From contig DASSKA010000171.1 of assembly GCA_035690905.1 (NCBI GenBank), positions 1 to 8,834 of the forward strand: DNA of 8,834 bases. Reading direction: 5' to 3'. Each line of letters opens with the position of its first letter. Position 1 is the first letter of the stretch. The notes below the pieces were generated by a model that was not told the DNA's origin, ran no database searches, and saw only the letters and a list, made by a program, of their open reading frames with translations. Source of the stretch: DASSKA01 sp035690905 (GTDB lineage Bacteria; Actinomycetota; Actinomycetes; Propionibacteriales; Nocardioidaceae). Shown one piece after another: positions 1 to 6,289 of this stretch. The translations under genes were made by a program, and so were the position numbers.

Positions 1-3000
1 CTCGTTGTCCTTGACCCCGATCCGCTCCGCCTCCGCGGGGTTGATCCAGATCACCGGCCCGCCCCGGAACAGGGTGAGCATGTGCAGGTTCTCCTGGTAC
101 TCGGAGTGGATCGACCACTTCGAGTGCGGGGTCAGGTAGCGCACCGTGACCTCCGGCCGGTTCGGGTCGCCGAGCCCCTGGTCGCCGAAGTGCCGGCCCA
201 TCACCAGCGGCGGCCGGTAGGCCGGTAGCGCCTCGCCGAGCTCCAGCATCCAGTCGTGGTCGAGGAAGAAGTGCTGCCGGCCGGTGAGCGTGTGCCACGG
301 CTTCTTCCGCTCCACGTTGATCGTGAACGGGGAGTAGCGGCGGCCGCCGGACTCGGTGCCGGACCACTCCGGGGAGGTGATCACCGGCTGCGGGCGGGCC
401 TGGGTGTCGCCGAAGTTGATCCGGTCCCCGGCCCGCTCCTCCGCGAGGTCGGCCAGCTTGACGCCGGTACGACGCTCGAGGACCTCGAACGCTTCGACGG
501 CGAGCCGCCCGTTCGTCGTACCGGAGAGCGCCAGGATCGCCTCGCACATGTGCCGGTCCAGGGTCAGCCGCGGCCTGCCGGCCGCCACCCCGCTCCGGAC
601 CGTGCCGTTGCGGCTGCGAAGGTCCTCGATCTCCTTGTCCGGCTTCCAGGTGATGCCCTTGGTGGTGGTGCCGAGGGTGTCGAGCAGCGGACCGATGGCG
701 GCCATCTTCTCCGCGACCGCGCCGTAGTCGCGTTCTACGACCACCAGCTTGGGCATCGTCTTGCCGGGCACCGGCTCGCACTCGCCGGCCTTCCAGTCGA
801 GCACCCGGCCGCCCGGCTGGGCGAGCTCGTCGGGGGTGTCGTGGGCGAGCGGCACCGCCATCACGTCTCGGCGCACCCCCAGGTGGGTGGCCGCGAGCCG
901 GGAGAAGTCGCGGGCGATGGTGTGGAAGGTGTCGAAGTCGGTGCGGGTCTCCCACGGCGGCGCGATCGCCGGGTTGAACGAGTGCACGAACGGGTGCATG
1001 TCCGTCGAGGACAGGTCGTGCTTCTCGTACCAGGTGGCCGCGGGCAGCACCACGTCGGAGAACAGGCAGGTGGCGGTCATCCGGAAGTCCACGGCCACCG
1101 ACAGGTCGAGCTTGCCGCGCGGCGCCTCGTCGTGCCAGACCACCTCGGACGGCCGGTCCGCCGGCGGGGTCTCCTCCGCGGTCGCCGCGTCGTCGGTGCC
1201 GAGCAGGTGCCGGAGCATGTACTCGTGGCCCTTCATCGACGAGGCGAACAGGTTCGCCCGCCACACGGTGAGTACCCGCGGCCAGTTGCGCGGGTTGTCC
1301 GGGTCCTCGGCGGCGAAGCGCAGGTTGCCGCTCTTCAGCTCCTCGACGACGTAGTCGTTCAGCGGCAAGCCTTTGGCCTCGGCCGCGTCCGCGATCTCCA
1401 GCGGGTTCCGGTCGAACGCCGGGTGCGACGGCAGCCACCCGAGCCGAGCCGCGAGCGCGTTGCAGTCCGCGCTGCTGCGGCCCTGCAGCAGGCCCCGGCC
1501 GAGCGGGCTGGCCAGCTCCTGCGCGCCGAACGTCTCGTAGCGCCACTGGTCGGTGGCGAGGTACCACAGCGGGGTGCCGGCCATGTGCCGCGTGGGTCGC
1601 TGCCAGTCCAGGCCGAAGGCGAGGTGGGCCCAGCCGGTGAGCGGGCGGACCTTCTCCTGCCCGACGTAGTGCGCCCAGCCGCCGCCGTTGACGCCTTCGC
1701 AGCCGCACATCATCACCAGCGACAGGAAGGTGCGGTAGGTCTCGTCCGAGTGGAACCAGTGGTTGGTGCCCGCGCCCATCGCGATCATCGACCGGCCCCG
1801 GGTGCGCTCGGCGTTGCGGGCGAACTCGCGGGCCACCCGGGCGGCGGCCTTGGCCGGCACTCCGGTGATCCGCTCCTGCCAGGCCGGGGTGTACGGCGCG
1901 GAGGCGTCGTCGTACGACGTGGGCCACTCCCCGGGCAGACCGTCGCGCGCCACGCCGTACTGCGCCAGCATCAGGTCGAACACCGTGGTGACCAGCCGCC
2001 CGCCGACCCGCCTCGCGGGCACGCCGCGGCGCAGCGACGAACCGCCCTCGGTCTCCCCGATGTCGAACCGGGGCAGGTCGACCGGCACCGCCTCGACGCC
2101 GTCGCCGCCGTGCAGGGACAGCAGCGGGTCGACCCCGGCGAGGTCCAGGTTCCAGCGGCCCTTGCCCTCGTCGTTCCACCGGAAGCCCAGCGACCCGTTG
2201 GGCACCACCGGTTCGCCGGTGGCCGCGTCGAGCAGCACCGTCTTGAACTGGGCGTCCTCCCCGGCCCCGGTGGCCGAGCCTTCGGCTCCGGTGGCCGAGC
2301 CCGTCGAGACCAGGTCCGCGGCGGTCAGGAACTTGTCCGCGACGAAGGCGCCGTCCCGTTCGCGCAGGGTGATCAGGAACGGCAGGTCGGTGTAGGTCTT
2401 GGCGTAGTCGGTGAAGTAGGGCACCTTCCGGTTCTTGTAGAACTCGGTGAGGATCACGTGGCCCATCGACATCGCCAGGGCCGCGTCGGTGCCGGGAGCC
2501 GCCGCCAGCCAGTCGTCGGCGAACTTGGTGTGGTCGGAGTAGTCCGGGGAGACCACGACCACCTTCTGCCCGCGGTAGCGGGCCTCGGTCATGAAGTGCG
2601 CGTCCGGCGTGCGGGTGATCGGCAGGTTGGTGCCCCACACGATGAGGTAGCCGGCGTTCCACCAGTCGCCGGACTCCGGGACGTCGGTCTGGTCGCCGAA
2701 GACCTGCGGTGAGGCGGCCGGCAGGTCGGCGTACCAGTCGTAGAACGAGGAGATGGTGGCGCCGATCATCGACATGAACCGCGAGCCGGCTGCGTAGGAC
2801 ACCATCGACATGGCCGGGATCGGTGAGAAGCCGACCACCCGGTCCGGGCCGTACTGCTTGATGGTGTGCACGTGCGCGGCCGCGATGAGCTCGCTGACCT
2901 CGCTCCAGGTCGCGCGCACGAACCCGCCCTTGCCGCGGGCCCGCTGCCAGCGGGTGACCTGGTCGCGGTCCGCGGTCAGCGCCGCCCAGGCGTCGACCGG

Positions 3001-3465
3001 GTCGGGGTGCTCCTGGCGCGCGGCCCGCCACGCGTTGAGCAACGGCGAGCGGACGTAGGGGTAGCGGACCCGGGTCGGTGAGTAGATGTACCAGGAGAAC
3101 GACGCGCCGCGTGGGCAGCCGCGCGGTTCGTACTCCGGGGAGTCCGGTCCGACCGAGGGGTAGTCGACGGCCTGGGTCTCCCAGGTGATGATTCCGTCCT
3201 TGACGTAGACCTTCCACGAGCACGAGCCGGTGCAGTTCACGCCGTGGGTGGAGCGGACCTCGCGGTCGTGCCGCCAGCGTTCCCGGTAGAACTCGTCCGC
3301 CTGTCTGCCGCCCTTGCGGTAGAGGCTGCGCCGGTCGTCGGACTGCACGCCGGGGAAGAAGTACTGGACCGAGCGCATCAGCCGATCGGCCGGCGACTGG
3401 CCGTTCTGGGCAGGTGGGTTCGCTCCCCCTCCCACCCGGTTCTGCTGTCGGTCCGTGTCCGTCAT
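1..3465 (-). CDS. narG: Respiratory nitrate reductase alpha subunit NarG (partial, C-terminus beyond left edge)
   Basis: This is the catalytic molybdenum subunit of the membrane-bound nitrate reductase NarGHI, which reduces nitrate to nitrite with electrons from the quinol pool on the cytoplasmic face of the membrane. The reading frame is open for 1155 codons to the left edge. It follows E. coli NarG (1247 residues, recalled) almost end to end, so roughly 110 C-terminal residues are missing. The FS0 iron-sulfur ligands are His74, Cys78, Cys82 (HGVNCTGSCSW) and Cys117 (CPRG). The molybdenum ligand is Asp243 in the motif FYDWYADLP; E. coli has Cys where this protein has Ala246. The ATG at 3465 is preceded by AGGAGG at 3472-3477, six bases away, which fixes the start. 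The N-terminus is about 25 residues longer than in E. coli and rich in Gly, Asn and Gln, with no twin-arginine signal. narH, narJ and narI would be expected beyond the left edge. Identity is near certain. Confidence 0.97.
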   Translation of the reverse strand, partial: MTDTDRQQNRVGGGANPPAQNGQSPADRLMRSVQYFFPGVQSDDRRSLYRKGGRQADEFYRERWRHDREVRSTHGVNCTGSCSWKVYVKDGIITWETQAVDYPSVGPDSPEYEPRGCPRGASFSWYIYSPTRVRYPYVRSPLLNAWRAARQEHPDPVDAWAALTADRDQVTRWQRARGKGGFVRATWSEVSELIAAAHVHTIKQYGPDRVVGFSPIPAMSMVSYAAGSRFMSMIGATISSFYDWYADLPAASPQVFGDQTDVPESGDWWNAGYLIVWGTNLPITRTPDAHFMTEARYRGQKVVVVSPDYSDHTKFADDWLAAAPGTDAALAMSMGHVILTEFYKNRKVPYFTDYAKTYTDLPFLITLRERDGAFVADKFLTAADLVSTGSATGAEGSATGAGEDAQFKTVLLDAATGEPVVPNGSLGFRWNDEGKGRWNLDLAGVDPLLSLHGGDGVEAVPVDLPRFDIGETEGGSSLRRGVPARRVGGRLVTTVFDLMLAQYGVARDGLPGEWPTSYDDASAPYTPAWQERITGVPAKAAARVAREFARNAERTRGRSMIAMGAGTNHWFHSDETYRTFLSLVMMCGCEGVNGGGWAHYVGQEKVRPLTGWAHLAFGLDWQRPTRHMAGTPLWYLATDQWRYETFGAQELASPLGRGLLQGRSSADCNALAARLGWLPSHPAFDRNPLEIADAAEAKGLPLNDYVVEELKSGNLRFAAEDPDNPRNWPRVLTVWRANLFASSMKGHEYMLRHLLGTDDAATAEETPPADRPSEVVWHDEAPRGKLDLSVAVDFRMTATCLFSDVVLPAATWYEKHDLSSTDMHPFVHSFNPAIAPPWETRTDFDTFHTIARDFSRLAATHLGVRRDVMAVPLAHDTPDELAQPGGRVLDWKAGECEPVPGKTMPKLVVVERDYGAVAEKMAAIGPLLDTLGTTTKGITWKPDKEIEDLRSRNGTVRSGVAAGRPRLTLDRHMCEAILALSGTTNGRLAVEAFEVLERRTGVKLADLAEERAGDRINFGDTQARPQPVITSPEWSGTESGGRRYSPFTINVERKKPWHTLTGRQHFFLDHDWMLELGEALPAYRPPLVMGRHFGDQGLGDPNRPEVTVRYLTPHSKWSIHSEYQENLHMLTLFRGGPVIWINPAEAERIGVKDNE
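2263..2301 (-). repeat. Two-copy short tandem repeat inside narG
   Basis: An 18-base unit occurs at 2263-2280 and again at 2284-2301 (period 21), with 17 of 18 bases identical. In the protein it gives the consecutive heptads GSATGAE and GSATGAG. They lie in a low-complexity linker between the ADLVST and FKTVLLDAATGEPV segments, where E. coli NarG has a shorter unrelated loop. It is most simply a replication-slippage expansion in a surface loop. Confidence 0.7.
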
Positions 3466-3507
3466 CCACGACCTCCTGCGATCCGGTACGACGACTCCGC
3501 GCGGTCA

Positions 3508-3525
3508 GGTTTACTCGTGTATACC
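3508..3525 (-). promoter_or_regulatory. Candidate narG promoter -10 with overlapping inverted-repeat operator
   Basis: The plus strand reads GGTTTAC-TCGT-GTATACC, an inverted repeat with seven-base arms and one mismatch. Within it, the minus strand carries TATACA (3523 down to 3518), a good actinobacterial -10 element. This would place the transcription start near 3511 and give narG a leader of about 46 bases containing its Shine-Dalgarno. No TTGACA-like -35 is seen at the right distance, which would fit an activator-dependent promoter. A dimeric regulator bound to the repeat would cover the -10 and is therefore more likely to repress. The regulator is unknown; the half-sites do not match the NarL heptamer or a CRP/FNR site. 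Confidence 0.45.
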
Positions 3526-3567
3526 ACCGATGCGCGTGATGGTGCCGGTGTGGTCTACCGCGGCAAA

Positions 3568-3579
3568 GGTGCGCGCACC
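3568..3579. repeat. 12-base perfect palindrome upstream of narG
   Basis: GGTGCGCGCACC is perfectly self-complementary. It lies about 57 to 68 bases upstream of the inferred narG transcription start, in the 154-base spacer between the pentapeptide-repeat gene and narG. That distance suits an activator site, but such palindromes also arise by chance in very GC-rich DNA. No T-run follows it on the minus strand, so it is not a convincing terminator for the upstream gene. Confidence 0.3.
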
Positions 3580-3619
3580 GTCCCCGGCAGCCGCCGTTTC
3601 GTGCGCGCAGCCCACCCGG

Positions 3620-4276
3620 CTAGGGCCCGGTCTGCACCCGGATGCCCAGCCCGCCGGCCATCGCGAAGCCCAGGGCGAGAAGGTCGTCGACGTGCACCTC
3701 CGCACCGCGCAGGCCGGCGATCCCGCGGATCCCGTCGTACCGGCACCCCCGGAACAGCACCGACCTCATCCGGCAGCCGCTGAAGTCCGCACCGCTGAGG
3801 TCGCAGTCCTCGAAGGCGACGTGGGTCAGGGTCGCCCCACCCCAGTCCGAGCGGCCGAGCCGGCAGCCCCGGAACGCGGCCCGCTCGAGCCGGGCGTGCC
3901 GCCACAGGCTGAGCTCGGCCTGGCAGTCGGCGGCCGTGACATCCCAGTGAGGAGCCGTGCCCACCGCGAAACCCGTGAGCCGTGCCCCGGTCAGCTGCAC
4001 GCGCCGCAGTCCCGTCTGCTCGAACACCGCGTTGGCCAGGTCGCAGCCGCTCAGCGCGCAGTCGTGGAAGGTGCATCGTCGCCAGCGTGATCCGGCGAGG
4101 CGGGTGCCGGTGAACCGGGAACCGGTGGTGTCCACGAGCTCGAACCTCCGACCGGTGAGCTCGAGTGGTCCGAGCTCGGCGTCCTCGACAGCCGTCTCGT
4201 CGTCCGGGGCGCCATCGATTGCCGTGAGGTCGGCGTGGACGCGCGGATCACGTGGTGCGAGGGGGACTTCGGACAT
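3620..4276 (-). CDS. Pentapeptide-repeat protein
   Basis: This 218-residue protein is probably cytosolic, having no signal peptide or membrane segment. From residue 35 to 180 a large hydrophobic or aromatic residue (Leu, Phe, Trp, Met) falls almost exactly every fifth position, for example Leu35, Leu40, Phe45, Phe55, Leu60, Trp65 and Phe70, continuing to Phe175 and Tyr180. This is the signature of the right-handed quadrilateral beta-helix. The register is degenerate around residues 106-120, so a loop may interrupt the helix. Repeats of the kind CDLSGADFSG (158-167) are textbook. Some family members (MfpA, Qnr) mimic DNA and bind gyrase, but most have no known role, and nothing here identifies this one as a gyrase protector. 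The start at 4276 gives MSEVPLAP. A longer reading frame upstream lies antisense to the SURF1 gene and is rejected. No Shine-Dalgarno is visible and the start looks leaderless. narG follows on the same strand after 154 bases. Confidence 0.9.
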   Translation of the reverse strand: MSEVPLAPRDPRVHADLTAIDGAPDDETAVEDAELGPLELTGRRFELVDTTGSRFTGTRLAGSRWRRCTFHDCALSGCDLANAVFEQTGLRRVQLTGARLTGFAVGTAPHWDVTAADCQAELSLWRHARLERAAFRGCRLGRSDWGGATLTHVAFEDCDLSGADFSGCRMRSVLFRGCRYDGIRGIAGLRGAEVHVDDLLALGFAMAGGLGIRVQTGP

Positions 4277-4283
4277 GTCGGCC

Positions 4284-4289
4284 AACCTA
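4284..4289 (-). promoter_or_regulatory. Candidate leaderless promoter -10 of the pentapeptide-repeat gene
   Basis: The minus strand reads TAGGTT, then seven bases (GGCCGAC), then the ATG at 4276. TAnnnT ending about seven bases before the start codon is the arrangement of actinobacterial leaderless promoters. No -35 element and no Shine-Dalgarno are seen. Confidence 0.45.
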
Positions 4290-4320
4290 CGGCGAGGGAC
4301 CGACGCCGAGGCGTGGAACG

Positions 4321-4326
4321 TACGAT
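4321..4326 (+). promoter_or_regulatory. Candidate leaderless promoter -10 of the SURF1 gene
   Basis: TACGAT is followed by seven bases (CGAGGGC) and then the GTG at 4334. The element lies within the 57-base divergent spacer shared with the pentapeptide-repeat gene, so the two promoters sit nearly back to back. No clear -35 is visible. The GAGGG directly before the GTG is too close (one base) to act as a normal Shine-Dalgarno. Confidence 0.5.
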
Positions 4327-4333
4327 CGAGGGC

Positions 4334-5161
4334 GTGTTCCGTGCGCTCTTCTCGCCGCTGATGATCGGCCTGCACCTGCTGGCCATCGCGGCGACCGCGG
4401 CCGCGGTGCTCCTCGGGCTCTGGCAGTACGGCGTGTGGCAGAGCGCCCGCCAGGAGAAGGCCAACGTCCTGGCGCACGCTGCCCCCGTGCCGCTGTCCAC
4501 GCTGATGACCGCGGACTCGCCCTACCCCGGTGATGCCGTCGGTCGCCCGGTCCGGTTCGCCGGCACCTGGCTCCCCGGCGAGACCCTGTTGGTCCAGAAC
4601 CGGCTCATGCACGGCGAGCGCGGCTACTGGGCCGTCACCCCGGTAGCCGTCTGCCGGGCAACGTGCACCAGCAGCGACCCGGCGATGCTGGTGGTGCGGG
4701 GCTGGACCTCCGACCCGGAACAGGTGCCCGCGGCGCCGCGGGGGCGGGTGCGGGTCACCGGGTGGCTGCAGCCGGCCGAGGGCGGCGGGGCGCCCGACCA
4801 GAACCCCCGCGACCGGGTGCTTCCCCAGATGGAGGTCGTGGACGCTATCCCGCACGTCCGGCAGGACCTCTACAGCGGCTATGTGATCGCCCAGAACGCG
4901 TCGTCCGGCGCGCTGCGTCCGGTCACACCGGCGTCCCTGCCGAAGCCCAGCGACCTCACCTCGTTGCGCAACCTCGCCTACGCGTTCCAGTGGTGGATCT
5001 TCGGTGCCTTCGCGGTATTCCTGTGGTTTCGCTGGTGCTCCGACGAGGTGAAACGCGTCACCGAGGCCGACCAGGCCGCGGCTGCGGACGCTGCGGACTC
5101 GAGGGAGGAGCCGACCGGCGCGCGAGGGGACGACCGCCGCGAGGTACCTTCGAAGTCGTGA
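4334..5161 (+). CDS. SURF1 family cytochrome c oxidase assembly protein
   Basis: SURF1 proteins help assemble the aa3-type cytochrome c oxidase, probably in heme a delivery or insertion, and are anchored in the plasma membrane by two helices. This 275-residue protein shows the full architecture. There is an N-terminal helix (about residues 10-31, ending GLWQY), then an extracytoplasmic domain with the family motifs FAGTWLPGETLLVQNR (75-90), GYWAVTPV, LVVRGW and VTGWLQPAE. A C-terminal helix (about 216-234, FQWWIFGAFAVFLWF) follows, and then a charged, alanine-rich cytoplasmic tail of about 39 residues. The GTG at 4334 gives the usual VFRALFSP opening. An in-frame GTG at 4313 and an ATG at 4235 are possible but run back over the divergent gene. 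A CX3C pair (Cys107, Cys111) lies in the external domain. The stop overlaps the start of the DUF3817 gene by four bases (GTGA), so the two are probably co-transcribed. Confidence 0.92.
   Translation: MFRALFSPLMIGLHLLAIAATAAAVLLGLWQYGVWQSARQEKANVLAHAAPVPLSTLMTADSPYPGDAVGRPVRFAGTWLPGETLLVQNRLMHGERGYWAVTPVAVCRATCTSSDPAMLVVRGWTSDPEQVPAAPRGRVRVTGWLQPAEGGGAPDQNPRDRVLPQMEVVDAIPHVRQDLYSGYVIAQNASSGALRPVTPASLPKPSDLTSLRNLAYAFQWWIFGAFAVFLWFRWCSDEVKRVTEADQAAAADAADSREEPTGARGDDRREVPSKS
5145..5150 (+). promoter_or_regulatory. Candidate internal leaderless promoter -10 of the DUF3817 gene
   Basis: TACCTT lies inside the last codons of SURF1, followed by seven bases (CGAAGTC) and the GTG at 5158. This matches the leaderless arrangement seen at the two genes upstream. 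If active, DUF3817 could be transcribed independently of SURF1. Because the sequence is also SURF1 coding sequence, chance is a real alternative. Confidence 0.35.
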
Positions 5162-5517
5162 AAGCCGCCCTGCTCCGCTACCGCGTCATGGCCAACGTCA
5201 TCGGCGTGCTGCTGATCGTCCTCGTCCTCGTCGGCGTGCCGTTGAAGTACCTCTCCGCGGACGGGTCCGGCGCCCAGCAGCTCGGCGGCTGGATCACGAT
5301 GTACCTCGGCATCACCCACGGCTACCTCTACATGGTGTTCCTGGTGATGGCGTTCTGGCTGTCCCGCAAGGCGCGCTGGTCGCTGGCCTTCACGTTCGTC
5401 ACGCTGCTGTGCGGCACCGTCCCGATCCTGTCCTTCTGGGCCGAGCACCGGGCCACCCGGCACGTCCGCGAACAGATGAGCGCCGCAGCCACACCGGCCG
5501 CGGCGCCCACCCGCTAG
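5158..5517 (+). CDS. DUF3817 family integral membrane protein
   Basis: This 119-residue protein has three predicted membrane helices: about residues 10-27 (VMANVIGVLLIVLVLVGVP), a middle one around the conserved ITHGYLYMVFLVMAFWL segment, and a third around FTFVTLLCGTVPILSFW. The helix pattern and the THGYLYM and GTVPILSFWAEH motifs are those of the actinobacterial DUF3817 family (about 100-120 residues), whose biochemical role is unknown. The GTG start overlaps the TGA of SURF1 (GTGA). No Shine-Dalgarno precedes it, so translation may be coupled to SURF1 or leaderless. Pairing with SURF1 hints at a part in the respiratory membrane, which is inference only. The TAG stop is three bases from the stop of the convergent downstream gene. 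Confidence 0.9.
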   Translation: MKAALLRYRVMANVIGVLLIVLVLVGVPLKYLSADGSGAQQLGGWITMYLGITHGYLYMVFLVMAFWLSRKARWSLAFTFVTLLCGTVPILSFWAEHRATRHVREQMSAAATPAAAPTR

Positions 5518-5520
5518 GCG

Positions 5521-6099
5521 CTACTCGCCCTTCAGGTCCTCCTCCACGGCCGGGTTCTCCGGCGTGGTCACGCTGTGCGGCTCGGCCTGCTTGTCCGCCG
5601 CGGCCACGTCGGGCGTCGCGGCTCCCTCGTCGTTGCCGCCCTGCGGCCCGGCTGCCGGCGCGGGCGGCGGGGTGTAGGAGGACTGCCAGGCGGTGCTCGC
5701 CTGCCGGTCGGAGAGCATCTTGGCCACCGCGGCGGCCAGCCCGCCGAGACCGAGCACGATCAGCAGGTTCCGGATCCGGTGATGCTTCTTCGGCGGCTCG
5801 ACCTCGCCGCGCAGCGCTGCTGCGGCGGCCAGCCCACGCCGGCGTGCCTCCACGCGGACGTCCTCGGTGGCGTGGTCGGCCGCCGCGACGGCGGCGGACA
5901 GCGCCGGGAGCACGTCGTGGGTGAGCCGGTCACCAAGCTTGTCGCGGGCGTCGGAGAGGGCCGGGCCGGCCTTCTCCCGGGCCTCTACCAGCAGCGGTCC
6001 GGCCATGTCCCGGGCCTGCTCGACGCGGGGACCGATCTTGCTCGCGAGCTCGCTCGCCTGGCCACGCACGTCCTTCGCCATGTTCTTGGGCTTCGCCAT
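5521..6099 (-). CDS. DUF5324-like single-pass membrane protein
   Basis: The protein has 192 residues. Residues 1-100 are alanine-rich and predicted helical, with three consecutive 11-residue repeats at 23-33, 34-44 and 45-55 (GPRVEQARDMA, GPLLVEAREKA, GPALSDARDKL). A basic stretch (PPKKHHRIR, 102-110) leads into one membrane helix (about 109-129, rich in Leu, Ala, Gly). The C-terminus is disordered, rich in Pro, Ala and acidic residues. This layout and the position next to ppiA match the DUF5324 proteins of Streptomyces and relatives (recalled, not searched), whose function is unknown. The ATG at 6099 has AGAGAGGA at 6109-6116 on the minus strand, nine bases upstream. A longer frame to 6285 runs into the ppiA leader and lacks a ribosome site. 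The positive residues before the helix suggest that the N-terminus faces the cytoplasm. The family assignment is moderate; that the gene is real is well supported. Confidence 0.8.
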   Translation of the reverse strand: MAKPKNMAKDVRGQASELASKIGPRVEQARDMAGPLLVEAREKAGPALSDARDKLGDRLTHDVLPALSAAVAAADHATEDVRVEARRRGLAAAAALRGEVEPPKKHHRIRNLLIVLGLGGLAAAVAKMLSDRQASTAWQSSYTPPPAPAAGPQGGNDEGAATPDVAAADKQAEPHSVTTPENPAVEEDLKGE

Positions 6100-6150
6100 C
6101 GTCGAGGGTCCTCTCTGTTGTCTCCGCGGAGCCGTGGGCCCTGGGGTCGT

Positions 6151-6187
6151 CCCCTCGGAGCCGCGGCCCGAGGGGCGTGTCCTCGGG
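6151..6187. other. Two mutually exclusive stems in the divergent spacer before ppiA
   Basis: CCCCTCGG (6151-6158) can pair with CCGAGGGG (6168-6175) across a nine-base loop. CCCGAGG (6167-6173) can instead pair with CCTCGGG (6181-6187) across a seven-base loop. The two stems share their central strand, so only one can form at a time. They lie 100-140 bases before the ppiA start and 50-90 bases before the DUF5324-like start. They could be a leader structure of either gene, or overlapping operator sites. No clear -10/-35 pair was found in this 190-base spacer. Confidence 0.35.
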
Positions 6188-6289
6188 CGGTCGTGCCCGA
6201 TCCTGGTTTCGATCATGCCCGGTCGTCCCGTCGAGTCAAACAGCATGGCAGGATCGGAGGAAACGACACCAGACGTGAAAGGCACCCTG

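Noticed and set aside
256..2712. Plus-strand open frame of 818 codons antisense to narG.
   Set aside because: It is rich in Arg, Gly and Val with no recognisable domain. The opposite strand carries an unmistakable NarG, and long antisense frames are normal opposite GC-rich genes.
3620..4276. Calling the pentapeptide-repeat protein a gyrase-protecting MfpA/Qnr.
   Set aside because: Only the general beta-helix periodicity is visible, and no gyrA/gyrB neighbour or specific motif supports that role.
4235..4333. Extending SURF1 upstream to ATG 4235.
   Set aside because: The extra 33 residues are antisense to the start of the pentapeptide-repeat gene and unlike any SURF1 N-terminus. GTG 4334 gives the family's usual opening.
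4277..4855. Extending the pentapeptide-repeat gene upstream to 4855.
   Set aside because: The added 190 or so residues are antisense to SURF1, have no repeats and show no protein-like motifs.
6100..6285. Extending the DUF5324-like gene to 6285.
   Set aside because: There is no ribosome site there and the added sequence is low-complexity Pro/Arg/Gly. ATG 6099 has a good Shine-Dalgarno.
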